A stretch of 64,000 nucleotides of DNA, taken from Eudorina sp. 2006-703-Eu-15 (taxonomy: Eukaryota; Chlorophyta; Chlorophyceae; Chlamydomonadales; Volvocaceae). The stretch's first letter is position 1. Every line of letters starts with the position of its first letter. The notes beneath the pieces were generated by a model, which was not told where the DNA came from, did not search any database, and worked only from the letters and a program-made list of their open reading frames with translations. Position numbers and translations under genes: made by a program. Positions 35,378 to 47,908 of this stretch are shown here, in pieces. The stretch covers positions 782,658 to 846,657 of the forward strand of contig BDSI01000041.1 of assembly GCA_003117195.1 (NCBI GenBank), written 5' to 3'.

Positions 35378-36862
35378 TGGAATGCAGGTGGATGCGTTCT
35401 CTCAAAAACCATTACGCGCAGACTAATGAGAGGCGCTGTTTGGCTGCTGTCAGCTGACATTAAGGGGGGCTTCGTAGGTCCATTAAGGGCGCCTAAGCGG
35501 TAACTGCGTGACCTCGCGGTAACCAAAACGCGACAGGTTGGGATGCGCGGGTTTCTATGTTTCTATTTTTATCATAAATCGACGGATTCTTTTGCTTGCT
35601 GTTATTTGAGGGTTTAGCACGCTGGAGTGGGAAGGTTTTGACTTGAGTCCGAAAGAGCGTTGGGTCAATACCCGTCACCGTGGGATTCACACCTATTGGA
35701 ACAGATTGGCTGAGCACCTAGGCAAACAACCTGTAAATTATACTACTGACCTCTGCTGAGTGGACGACTTCGCAGGTGCAATTCTTCATTCTTCATACTG
35801 ACAGTTGACCGAAACGAAACTCACTCTGTCTCACAACGTGTTGTCCTGATCATGTTGTATTTGTCTTGTATCGCCTAAGAGTTTCAACGGGATCATCATA
35901 CCTAAAAATAAGTGAAAGTACCGGCACGCCATATGTCCAGGACAGCAGTCTCTGAGCTTTGACAAGCTCTCGATACTGAATCTTATTATATAGCTGCCAA
36001 AATGGAATTCACCAGTATTGTGGAATGGCGTTGCAAGGTACTGCGTGAGGAGACGTTCGTGCAGGAACAGTAGTACCGGTATGAAGTGCACCCTTCACAA
36101 CCACACCGTTCGTAAACTGTATTGCAGATCGCTGATGCCTCCCGCGTGCATGACATCATTTCGATGGTGGTGTACTATTAGGATACCCGAGGACCTGCTA
36201 CGCGTGAACTGGTGCGACACTTACCGAGCCATCTGTGCGTATGCTTGAGTGTGAACTAGAATGATCAGTTCGTGTTAGGTACCTGAAGAATTTACAAGCT
36301 GGCTCGCGCTTTTTCAGAGCCCGGCAGGTGCCTGCACCACGACCTTAGAGCGTACTTCCTCGCTTCGTATGGCGACCCCTGCAGTGCAACTCATCCCAAC
36401 CGGCGGCATTCTCCCGACGCCGTGTGCACCACTTTGAGGGCTACACGCAAAGCCATTCATCGACTTACACGTGGCAGCAGAACAATCCACGTGGAGCGCG
36501 GCCGCGTCTAAGGAGCGACACGGAGTTCAGCACCCGACTGCCACAGACCACCTCGGGGCCGCAGCCGCGCGAACAACTGAGCTGCTGCCGCCAGGGCATC
36601 CCTTCCACCTGGAAGGATCTGGGAGGAGTTGGAACCTTTGAGCCCCGCATCGACCACCTCGGGCAGGCCGTGCAGTGCGGAGGAGCCTCGCGGGGCCCGG
36701 TCCGAGACCGCCCGACGGAACCCCGGTGGTCTGCAGCACCCCGAGTCTGCAGCAGCCGCACCCATCTCATCGATCGAACACGCGCGGTCGCAAAGAGAGT
36801 TCAAACCCTCCTAAATTGTAAGACGTGCTCGGGGTCTCGGGCCCCAGTCCGATCACCCAGCT
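35378..36862. other. Spacer: DUF1664 3' UTR and 5' flank of the SPL-like gene
   Basis: About 355 nt of probable 3' UTR up to the poly(A) signal at 35732, then about 1.1 kb of relatively A/T-rich DNA with no repeat tracts. I looked here for the Cys/His-rich SBP zinc finger that would be expected upstream of the SPL-like gene and did not find it on either strand. An in-frame TAA lies about 15 codons before the ATG at 36863. Confidence 0.5.
35732..35736 (+). promoter_or_regulatory. Poly(A) signal TGTAA, DUF1664 gene
   Basis: TGTAA in the sense orientation, 355 nt after the stop codon, in A/T-rich context (CCTGTAAATTATAC). It is the first such pentamer after the stop. Confidence 0.7.
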
Positions 36863-37407
36863 ATGGACCCGCGGTTCGCGCGCGTCCCCGACGGTGGCGG
36901 CAGCAGCATCGTCGCTGAGGGCTGCCGGCACGGCTCCATGCTGATGCTGTTTGACTTGTTGGATTTCGCTCCGTCGAGGTCAGCTGGCGGCGGCGGTGGC
37001 GGCGGCGCCTCACGTGCCCGCGATCCGCCAGGCGCCGGCCGCGGCTGGGACGGCGCCGCCGACGCTGGGACAAGCAGCGGCAGCGCTGAGGACAACGGCG
37101 ATGGAGACAAGACATCGTTGCCGCTGCCGCTCGAGCGGCTGCTGTCCGCCATTCCGCTGCAGCCGCGGCCGCGGATGCAAGTGGTCGTGCAGCATTCGCC
37201 GCTTGGCGGGCCCAGCGGCGGCGGCGGCGGCGGCGGCGGGGCCAGTAGCGGCGCCACGCCCTCCCCGGAGCCGCTTGTGGTGGAATGGACTGGACCCGCT
37301 GACGGCTGGCGGGTGGTGCGCTCCAGGCATCCTCGACCCGACCAGCCCCAACGGCGGCTTAGCTCTTGGCCGGAGGCGACCAGCTCTGAGGCCCACTACG
37401 AGCAATG

Positions 37408-37441
<34 letters not shown>

Positions 37442-37732
37442 GAGGAGGTACAGCAGGCGGTACAGCCGGAGGTACAGCAGGCGGTACAATACGGGAGTTT
37501 GCGGTCTCCAGGGCTCGGCGCAGTGAGGGAAGACGGGGTAGGCGGCGGCGGCGACAAGGAGCAGACGCGAGGCTGCCTCGGGGCCCTGTCCCGCGGGCAC
37601 CTGAGTCCTTACCTGGACGGGCCATCTGCCGTACTGCAGGAGATCCCGCTGCCGCCCCCGATGGTGATGTTGCCCCTGCAGCTGCCGCCGCCGCCCACGC
37701 CGCCGCCGCCCGCGCAGCTGTCGCTGCGGTCC

Positions 37733-37766
<34 letters not shown>

Positions 37767-40700
37767 CTTCGCCACCGCTTCGGCGGCAGCCGCGCGGCCC
37801 CGAAACCTGTACGGCACTCGAGCAGGACGTCGCGGTCCTCGAGGCAGCCGGTCTCAGGATCGGCGGAGAGGTCGACAGCCGCTGCTCGGATGGCCCCGTC
37901 GACGATCCTGCACCCGCCGACGCCGGCAGCAGCGGCATCGTCGCCGGGTTAGTGACGCAGGAAGCCGGCGTCGACGACAGGCGGCCAAGCGTCGGCCTTG
38001 TTTCGGAGACGGACCCCCTGTTGCTGTCCGGCTCATCGCAGCCGCCGCTGCCACCTGCCAGCCAGCCCCAGCTGGAGGGCCCCCGGGAGCGGTCCCGGGG
38101 CGGCATCCGGGCGTTCTACGCGCTGATGAGCCGGTGGCACCGTCGCGGCGGCGGCGGCGGCGGCCCGGTGCAGGGGCACGCGGCCGATGACCGGCGGGCG
38201 GCGCGGGGGCGCTCCCGCGGCAGCTCCCCGCTGGCGGGCCCGGCAGGGCCGGGTGAGGACCGCAGCCGGGACGGAAGCGGCGGCGGCGGCGGCTATGGTC
38301 GGGGCAGCGGCGGCCCGCATGAGCAGCGGGTGCCGTCTGAGTTGTTGGCAAGAGCCCCTCCGGAGCCGGTCCAGGGCCGAGGTCACTACCGCCCAGCGGG
38401 TCCTACGACCGTCGAGGCGGGGTGCGCTGCCGGGAGCAGTGTATCACCAACGCAGCCCGCGGGCGGGGGCACGGCGGCGGCGCGCCCAGGCGGCGGCGGC
38501 GGCGGCGAGCAGCACCATCCGCCGCAGCCGCCGGACGCGCGGTCGTACAGCCCCTGGTGGGGTGCCGTACCGATCTCCGGGCGCAGCCGCCGCAATTCTC
38601 CGCCCATTGTCGAGCGGTCGTACCTGGACGAAGCTGTCTCGTACGGCAGGCGCATGGCCACCCTCCTGGAGATCCGGGAGCCCCTCCTGGAGCGTGAACA
38701 GCACCCGCGGCTGCCGCCTCCGCCGCCGCCGCCGCAGGAGGCGCTGTGTGACGATGATGACTACATGGACCAGCTGTGGCGGGCGCTGAGGCAACGGCCG
38801 GGTGCGGCGCCGCCGCCGTCGCCGCCGCCGCCGCCGCCGGCGGCGGCGGTAGCGATGTTAATCGCGACGCCCCCGGAGAGGTTCCTGGATGCTTCTTCCT
38901 CGGAGCTGATGCTCCTGGAGGCGCTCCGGTCGCTTTGTGAGGAGTACGGATATGGCGGCGGTGGCGGCGGTGGGACCGGCAGGGGCGGCGGCGGGACCGG
39001 CTCGTCAGCCGCGGCGGCGGCAGTCTCCGCGGCGGGGCTCGGCGCGGGGCCGGCCGCGCAGGGTCTTCGATCATCGCCGGTGATGCTGCCGACGAAGGAC
39101 GCCAGCACGCTGGGGTCGAGGCAGCGGTCGCGGTCGCGAGGTCTCAGCAGCGGTGTCGTACAGGAGCTCTTCTCGGGGCTCGGACCCAAGGGTAGGCGCC
39201 GGCGGCCGGAGTCGCACTGGCAGGAGTCTGTGGAGGCCCTTGCCCTGGATGTCACCCCGCCGGCGCCCGGCGCCGCCAACGGTGCCGGCGGCGGCGGCGC
39301 GTGCAGCAAGACGAACTCCATTTCCAACTCCAGCATCGTACAGTACGGCGGTCGATGCCGCATGGTGAGCGAATCAGCTGACGGCCGCGTCGGCCCGTCG
39401 CTCGCCGCCGCTGCGGGCGCGGCGGCGGCGGCGGACCTGGTCGGCGGCGGCGGCGCTGGCCGTGCAATGCGCGACGGCGGCGGCGCCAACGCCAACGCCG
39501 CCGCAGCAGGAGGTACGATCACCGACGGCTCCCATCACCACCGATCGTCGCGGCGCCAGCGGCGGAGCCGCCAGTGGCGGGCGCTGGCTTCGATGGGGCA
39601 CTGCGGCTACGACGCGTTCTGGTCGGGGGACGCATTCGCGATACGGGCCCGGGACTTGATCTCCGCGTCTCGATGGCATGGTGCCAAGGGTGACGTGTAC
39701 GGCAGTGCTTGGACGGGCTCTGACGCAACGACGCTGACGGCGGGGGCGGCGGCGGCGGCGGCGGTGGAGACCGACGTGGCGGCCAGCGGCGGTGACCTGT
39801 TCGGGCTGCAAAGCGACGTCGACGCCGCCGACGGCGACGCGGACGGCGACAGCGTCGCCGTTGACGTCGACGGCGAAGCCCTATCGAGCAACTCGTTGTT
39901 GCTCCGGCGGGTTTCAAGTGACGTCATCCTGCGAGCTGCGCTCTTGTCCGCAGCCGCCGCCGCCGCCGCCGCGTCGGGCAAGTGCCCGCCCGACAGCGAC
40001 GGCGCCGTCGGGGCAGCCGCCACCGCCGCCGCCGCCGCTGACGATCACTTCCCGGGACGGCTTGCCGCTGTCGTGCAGGGTGAAGGCGGTCCCGCAGCCG
40101 CCGCCGCCGCCGCTGCGCAGCATCCGCACCAGCCGCTACCCTGCGGCGGGGCCGGGGGCCGGAGCTGGGGCCGGGGCCGGTCCGCCTCCGAGGGTCGCTT
40201 GTGTCTCCACGCGGCGCGGATGCCCCTTGATGCGGTTACGGACCCTACGCTCCCGGGCGCCCCTTCAAACGCCGCCGCCGACGAAGATGATGACGGCGAC
40301 GACGACGTCATCGCCGCCGCTGCCGCGCCCGCTTCCGTGGAGGATGATTTGGGCCACGGTGACGACGTCAGCCCCTTCACCGCCCGCACCGCCGCCGCCG
40401 CCGCCGCGGATCATATGGTCATCGTCGAAGAGGAGGAGGTGGAGGAGGAGGAGGACGCCGCCCCGGCCGCCCCTTTACTTGAGGCGTCCTCGCCCTTGAC
40501 GCCCCGTTCGCTGCCCGGACCTCGGCTGCAGCCCTGCGCCTTCGTGCCGCCCAGCTCCTCCGCCGCCCGGGTCAGCATGGCCGTGTACGGCCTGCCGGCG
40601 GCTTGGGCCGGGCAGCCGACGCCGTCGCCGCCGCCGCCGCCGCCGCCGCCAGCGGCCTCCCGCGCGGGCATACCCGACGGCAGCAGCCATTACCCGGACT

Positions 40701-43700
40701 GGGGCAGCGGCCATACAGGTACGGCAATTGCGGCGGCGGGTGCGGCAGGCATTGGAGCCGGAAGCTGGCAGGGGCTTCCGTGGTCTAGCACCTCGGCGGC
40801 GGGCGCCGGCGGCCGCGGCAGCGTGTACGGCCGCGGCAGCGGGAGCACGGTCGGCGTCGTCGAGGGGGAGGTGGAGGTGGCGGTCCGGAGTGCGGGGCGG
40901 TACCTCCCCGTGGAGTGGCGGTGGCGGTGGCGGAGCCGGTCATGCGAGGTGGCTGGCAGCCGCCCTGGAGTGGTCCCAGGGTCGGGCGGCGCCTGCGTGG
41001 CGGCGGCGGTGGCGGAGGCGGAGGCGGTGCTGGAGATCACGGTTGCGGGCGTGCTGGGCCAGGGCCTGATTGTGGTCGAGGTGGGTGCACGGGGTATCTG
41101 GGAGGTCAGGCGACGTTCGGGCTGCGGGCGGGACGGGGCGCAGTTGCACCCGCCATGAGCCCCGGGCGAGGCCCCAGCGGCGCAGGCGGGAAGCCAGCGA
41201 GGAGCCAGGACCCTCCGACGCAGCCCTGGGGAGGCCACATAGGCAACAGGGGAAGAAGTGGAGCGTGGGGTCCGACGTGGGGGTTGTGCTCCGTACAGTG
41301 TCGTCCGTACATCACGTCTCTCCGGGACGGCAGCTGACCGTCGGTGTCGTCGTCCCGCTGTCTCCATCTCCTCATCCTGCCTGTTCCCCCGGGGGGGATA
41401 CCCCTTGACGGGCCGCGCCCGCGTGCCTGCTGTCCCGCAGGTGTGGTTTCGGGGCGTGCTGCATGCATCCCTGCCTGCCGTCAGCGCCTTCGATACGCGG
41501 CTGGTTCGGGAGCTCCGAAACCAGCAGCCGGTTCCCCTGGCTCGTACGGCCGTAGGTCCGGAGGGGCCAGCACCGCTGGGCGGCGGCGGCGGCGGCGGCG
41601 GCGGCCCGGCATTAAGGATGGGCACCGCCGCCGCCGCGCCGCGTCCGGCGGCGCTGATGCCCGAGGACGTACTGTACGACCTGGGCATGTGGCTGCAGTA
41701 CATCGCCCACGTGCCATCCTCGCTGTCGCGGGACCCCAGTCCGCTGGTGGGGTCGCTGCTGGGGGAGCTGACGCCGAGGCCGCAGACGCCGCCGCAGCCG
41801 CTGCCGTCGCCGCCGCAGCAGCCGTCGCTGCATCTGGGGCCCCAGGAGCAGCTGTACGACAGGACTGGGCGTTCGGAGCCGCAGGACGACGACAGTGCCG
41901 TCGGGAACGGCAGCGGTAGCGGTGCTCCGCCGCCGCCGCCGCCGCCGCCGCCAGCCTCTAGCGCGGCCCAGCTGGAACCCTGGGCGGCGGTGGCGGCGGC
42001 GGCGGCGGCGGGCGCCGCCCCCAGTGCTGCGGAGCGTCTGCGGCGGCACCTCGACAGCGCCGCCACCCTGTACGGACCGAACGGCGCTGCCAGCAGCGGC
42101 AGGGAGGGTATGCCGTCGTCGCCGCTGCCAGGCCGCTACCCCACGGCCGACGCCGGCGCCGACGCTGCCGCCGCTGCCGGCGGCGGCGGCGCCCGGCTCA
42201 CCCTTCCTCACGCTCCCAGCAACGACGCGTTCTCCCCCACCGCCGGGCTTCATATAGCCGAGGCGGTAAGCCCGACCGTATCTATCAGCATGGACGGCGG
42301 CTCGACGCCACTATACGGCCTTCCGATGTACCCGGTGACGATGATGCCGACGTCGCTGCCGGCGGCGCCGCCGCCGCTTACGGAGTCTGTGCAGCCGGGA
42401 CTCGGACCCGCCCCGGAGGTCCCGCCCGCGACCTTGATCCCGCTGCCTGCGCTGGCACCAAGTGTGACCGGCGCGCTGCCCCCGGGGCCCCAGACGTTGA
42501 GTTTCACCGCCAGCCAGGCGACGTTGCTGAGCGGGTCTGCGGCGCCGCCCAGCGGTGTGACGTCGATGGCGGCGGTTCCGCCGCCGCTGGCGGTGCCGCC
42601 CGCCGACGTCGTCGCCGAGGGCGGTCGACTGCCGGCAGCGGGGCCGCGCAGCCGCGACGGCAGCGACGACCTACCGGCGCAGCTGAGCCGTTACGCGGTA
42701 GTGGCGGAGTCGGCGGCGGCGGCGCCGCCGCCGCTTCAGTTCGTCACGGCAGCCGCGTTGGACGCCTCGTCGTCGTCGTCGGTGCCGCCGTCGTCGGCAG
42801 CAGTCCACACCGCCGCCACCGCCACCGCCACCACCATTCCCGGCGGTGCCGCGGCCGGCGGCTCCCGAATCACAGGCCTGGCCGGCGGCAGCACATTCGA
42901 CGGCGACGGTGTACGACTGTCGTCGACGCTGTCGACGGCGGCGGCGGCGGCCGTGTCACGCGCTCGCGCCTTCCAGGACAGCGCCGTCGACATCACTGTA
43001 CCGATCTTGCCGGGATCTCTTGACCTTGCGTCGTGGGTTCTGGAGCTGCAACGCGGCCCCGCGTACGGACAACGGATGCAGGATATTGCGGTCGGGCTGC
43101 TGGCCTGGCTCTGCCAGTCGGGTCGACCCGTGGCGGCAGGTACGGTGCTGACGGGACTTGTACGGCACCGCGGCATGCGGTACGATCAAGTGTGTGTGGA
43201 GGTACGGCGGCTTCCGCAGTACGAGGGTATGTCGGTACTGCACCTGGCGGTCCAGTCGGGCTCCCGGGCGATGGTGGCAGTGGTGGCGGACTGGGCGCAG
43301 ACCCACGGGTCGCAGCTGCTGTGGGACGAGCTGTGTGCCCTGGGGGTCGCGCCGCTGCACCAGGCGGCGGCGCTGGTCGTGACCCGTGGGTCAGCCGATG
43401 CAGCCGCCGATGACGACAGCGAGGATGGGGCTAGCGACGACGGCGACGGCGATGAGGCGCATCTGGACGAGGCAGGGTTGCAGACGCTGACGTGGCTGCT
43501 CCGTCGCTTCCCCGCCACACGGCGCATGTGGCTGACCGCACAAGACGCGTACGGCAGCACACCTGGTGCCGTACTGTCGTACCAGCTGGCGGCGCTGGCC
43601 CCCGCCGCCGCGCAGCGGGTCGTGGAGGCGCTGATGCCGCTGGTGGGTCCCCTGGAGCTGTGGACCGGACCGGCGTCGGCACCGGCCCGGGCACCGGCAC

Positions 43701-44047
43701 CGGCGTCCGGAAGGCCGCTGGCGGCGGCGGCGCCGCCACCGCAGCCGGCGCCCGCCACGCTTCGGCGGCGCTCCGCCGGCGCGGCGTCTCGAGTGCTGAC
43801 GTGGCTGACGGTCCGCGCGGCTGCATTCAGGTCTGCCGACGACACGGCCGGCGGCGGCGCCTGGCCGCGGCTGGCAGCCGCGTTTTCGCGGCTTCAGGCG
43901 GCGGCGCGGACGCGGGCTGAGCGCGCCGCGGTGGTGGACATGGACCCGCGGGTCGGTGCCTCCACGGATGAGCCGGCGGCGGCGGCGGTGGCGCTGGTGG
44001 CGGTGGCACTGTTCTGGCTGTTGTTTTGTGTGCTGGCGGCGGCGTAG
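36863..44047 (+). CDS. SPL-like protein (C-terminal SBP-family architecture) lacking an SBP domain
   Basis: Two exons, 36863-41080 and 41441-44047, join in phase 0 (2274 aa). Large plant SBP-box proteins share an ordered set of C-terminal motifs, and counterparts appear here in the same order: MLMLFDLLDFAPS with PLERLLSAI..PRPRMQVVV near the N-terminus (the KLFGK/ILDWL..RPGC region); GQGLIVVE..FRGVLHASLP with LVRELRN across the intron (the GRGFIEVED..SSSFFPF..EIRMLE region); DVLYDLGMWLQ; ankyrin-like VLHLAVQSGSRAMV and GVAPLHQAA; AQDAYGSTP; and a terminal membrane helix ALVAVALFWLLFCVLAAA. Between these are very long Ala/Gly/Pro tracts. Chlamydomonas CRR1, the copper regulator, is a known SBP protein with ankyrin repeats. 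The Cys/His SBP DNA-binding domain is absent from this frame, so DNA binding cannot be claimed. The family match rests on motif order and not on an alignment, so it is moderately sure. Confidence 0.75.
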
Positions 44048-46164
44048 GTGGGTGGGCCCGAGGTTGCTTGACGCGGATGAAGAGGGGATGTGGACAGATG
44101 GATGGATGGTTGCGTGCATGGATTGGATAGGATAGGTTAGATAGGGATAGGCCCACTAGCCTATATGGATCTGGATCTGGATCTGGGTTGGATCTTGGCC
44201 TGGCGTTTCCGGTTGTTTGCAACGTGCTGCAACATTTGGATGTATTGGGGCAAAGAATAGGTAGATGGATAGATGAATAGATAGATAGGTTGCATGGCTG
44301 GATGTGCGTGCGGGACGACTGCAGGTCAATTGAGTTGACCGAGGTGGGGTATGGTGCTGTGGATAGGCACCAGACGCATTGAGAGCGACGCCTGAAGCGC
44401 GCTGAAGCGCCACATGGGGGGTCGGCACGTGCACCCTCGCCACGGGGGGAGGGTCGGGTCTGCTGCCGCAGGGGCGCTGCTGCAACCACTCGCGCAGCTG
44501 AGTTTGGTGAGTTTGGCCTGGGTTGGCATGGACGTCATACTGGCGTGTCGTTGTACGGCATGGTACTGCAACACGGCAGCCGGATCCTACAGCGTCCATC
44601 CGAATCGCGTGGTGGGGTACGGCGGTGCAGCAGCCGGTGGAGGGAGCCCCGGAGGGGACGGTCGCACGGCCGGGCTGCGGAGAGGCGTCCGGTCGTTTTG
44701 TCGTTTCGGTGTTGGTTGTTGAATTTTTTCACATTGGGACTGCGCCCATGGGTGGTGGAAGGAAGGGAAGCGGCAGCCCCCGGGGAAGGAAGGCGCAAGG
44801 AAACCACCCGCTGGGGCCACTCTCTAGGGGGCTGCTGGCCGGCTGAGCTGCCGGGGCGAAGAGGAAGGAGGTAGGAGGGGGAAGGAGGAGGAAGGAGGAG
44901 GAAGGAGGACATCCGAAACCGAATGCCTGCAGGGATCAGAGGATCGGGGGAACCCAGCCGGCCGGCGAATAGGTTGCCGTACAAGTACGACAGGCGCGGC
45001 GGTCCTGTGCGCCTGCATCGTCTATGGTGGCCGTGGGGCAAGGAACACAAAATTCGTGGTTTCGGAGGAGCCTATGCGTGCTACGTGTCAACGTTGTTGG
45101 TCGTCCTTTTCATGATCATTATTTCCCCCAGTGCCGCCGCGCCACGGAATCCCCACGAGTGCAGGGGCTCGTGTCGTGTTGTGTTGTGTTGTGGGGCCGT
45201 CGGGCCCCCACCCTCCTGCGGGATGCCGCTTCTCGGTCCCTCTGCCCGCTGCGCCATACGACATGGATACCCCGGCGAGGTCGCCCCTTGCCCCGACGCA
45301 ACCCAACACAACACAACACAACACAACACAACACAGCCCCACCCCGCCGCTTTCTCCAACACATGCACGGGGAAGCGCGTTTGGCGGCCGCCCTGGGTAA
45401 GGGACAGGACCGAGGGCGGCGGGTGGGGCTTCATCAGGCGCCGAGCAGTGTGTGCTTGCTGCGCTGCGCGGGCCGTGAAGGCTGCTCCAGGGGGGGACGG
45501 GGAGAGACCCTCGCGCAGTGGTGGGAAAGCCTCGTGGTGGTGGAATCGAATCTGCTGCGGCGCCGCCGGGCCGGCCGGCGGGTATGGCGGGTGGGCGTTA
45601 GGCGGACGGTGGCGTCGCGGCGTGGAACATGAAACCCCTCTTATGAACCCCATCCCAAAAGAAGGCGCGCATACACACACGCGCGCTGTGGTGAACACGC
45701 GCTGTCAGGAACAGGGGGTCGCCCCTTCGGGGCACACCCCAGCGCATGCGCGCATAAATGATGCTGCCATAAATGATGCTGCCAGAACTGCTCAAATCGT
45801 CCTCTGCTGTGAGAAGGTCGTTCGGCTGCTGCGGTGGTGTGTGAAGGCTGCAAACAGGAACAAAGGCGTCGCTGGTGGCGGGAGTTGGGAGTCGGGTTCG
45901 TGGCTGTCTGTCTGTGCGCATGTGTTTGTTTGTTGCTGAGAGAGAGAGAGAGTGCGTGGCATGCGAGGGGCATAGCTCAGCCCGAAAAATGCCCACATGC
46001 CGTACCATCGCGCCGCTCTCCCCTGCCCTGAGAGTCAGTCAGTACGATTGTGTGTGCGGGATGTGTCTTGAGGGGTGCGGTACGGCAGGACCGGATACGG
46101 CAGGACAGGATAGGGTGGCAGATATAGTTCCGATGTGATGGGGATTTCTTTTTTGTATTGCGAT

Positions 46165-46220
46165 GTCGGTACTGGTCGGTACTGGTCGGTACTGGTCGGT
46201 ACTGGTCGGTACTGGTCGGT
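46165..46220. repeat. ACTGGTCGGT decamer repeat
   Basis: Five exact head-to-tail copies of ACTGGTCGGT plus a half copy, in the intergenic stretch. No flanking gene is tied to it. Confidence 0.97.
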
Positions 46221-47769
46221 AGGGGAGGGATGGCGATCCCGAGGGATATGAGCATGGGCGGGGCTGGAGGGGCGGGGCGAGGGGGGGGGCGGTGCAGGAT
46301 GGATGGATGGATGGCGGGGGATGCGGAGGCGATGGTGGGGGCGTTGGGCCGCTCCTCCCCCTGCCTCTCTGGAGTGGGGGGAGGATGGCTGCACCCGCCG
46401 CTAAAACAGCTGAACTCCAAATGCAGGTGCGTCTGTACAGATAAGGCAGGTAAGAGAACCGGGCCGCCAGAAACGAGGGGCCAAGCTCGACCGTCGATGT
46501 ACATTCGATCGCACCCGGAACCCAAATTTTCGATAACCGTTGCCGGCATGCGTGTGCGTGTGTGAGCGTGTGCTCAGCGAGAGGCCCCCCGGCATGCGTG
46601 TGTGTGTGTGTGTGTGTCGGTGGGTGGTGGCCGTTGCGTGCAGCGTTGGTGACCCCGCCAGGAAATCCTATTGTGCGACCTGGAAGTTTCCCTGAGCTGA
46701 GCTGAGCTTGCAAAGAAGTAATAGGGTGCCCTGTCTTGCTAGGTGCGGAATGCGAGGGGATGGATGGAACTAGGGGGGGCGTCTGGAGGAGGCTTGCTTA
46801 CCCCTGCCGGCTTGTTGCCGTGAAATGAGCGTTGCGCTGCGGCGGGCACTTTCTGCTGCGGCGGGCACTTTCTGCGCCTAGATGCGCTGACACTGGAAGG
46901 GCTGCTGGCCAGGTGGGGCGACCTCGCCACGCGGCAGGCCGGGTGCGGACAGGGCGGACCATCCCCCCGCACACCGTGCGCGACACGTTCGTGGGGTCCT
47001 TCCCGGGCTGGGCGTATCACGGAGGTGTGCTGCCATCTACTCGCGCGTCTGTTTCAGATGTGTGTGGAGGTGATATTCAACAACGCACGCACGCACACAT
47101 TTACACACACACACACACACACACGGGAACCACTCGGTCCCTCGCATATCACGCACTCCTGTTCTGCCTGCTTAAATAACACACACACGCAAAGGGGGGG
47201 GGGGTCGGGCGGGTCTCTTATCTAAACACACACGTGTCTCAGTTTCTATTTACACACACGTCAGCGCATTGTGAGGTCATCTTAACCGCTGGACCAGGAA
47301 GGCGGTTCTCGTGAGGAAGAGTGGTGGCGCATCGATCCGCTGTCGACGGACGGTGAGTACATATCTGTGTACTTATCTGATTACACTTTGCGCCTGTCGG
47401 CTGGGTTTGCTTTCTCATCAGGGCCACAGCCCTCTGCGTGATGGAGTCCGTCCCCAGGGCCGTGTTCGGGTGCAGGGTGCTCGGCCGCTGCCTGGATAGT
47501 GCGCAATGCGGGACGATGTGCTTTCGCTGCATTCCGCCGCGGGGAAGTTCGGGGAGGTCCGTGGCGGGTGGGGTTGACACGCCGCGGGGGCGCCTGGCGA
47601 GAGGGACGCCCGCCTCCCTGTCGCCCTCCAGATGACGATCGGATCGGATCGGAGGGACTCCGCGTGTGTGCGTCTCCCGCACGGCGCGTTTGCCGGTGGC
47701 GCGTGGCGCGCTGTTCCGGCCACTCGCTTCCCTCTATCCCCCCGACTCGGGGGATGTGTCTACCTACCA

Positions 47770-47908
47770 ATGTCCTGTATTCCCCCGACCGACTCGGGTC
47801 CGCCGTCCGGCTTCCTGGCGCTGGCTGGCTGGGTGGGCGCCGACGTGGGTGCTCCGGACGATGACGTCCAGCTCATGGACTACATGTCGTCCACCGGCGG
47901 GTACTGGG
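47770..47908 (+). other. Coding-like segment, unassigned
   Basis: One frame reads CIPPTDSGPPSGFLALAGWV, then GADVGAPDDDVQLMDYMSST, with strongly GC-biased third codon positions and no low-complexity bias. It ends in a G-rich run after GGYWGQ. No start, splice partner or family was found, so this may be an isolated exon of an unrecognised gene, a gene remnant or chance. Confidence 0.25.

Noticed and set aside
46165..46220. Regular decamer repeat considered as a CRISPR-like or centromeric array
   Set aside because: Contiguous 10-bp units without spacers in a eukaryotic spacer; a plain minisatellite.
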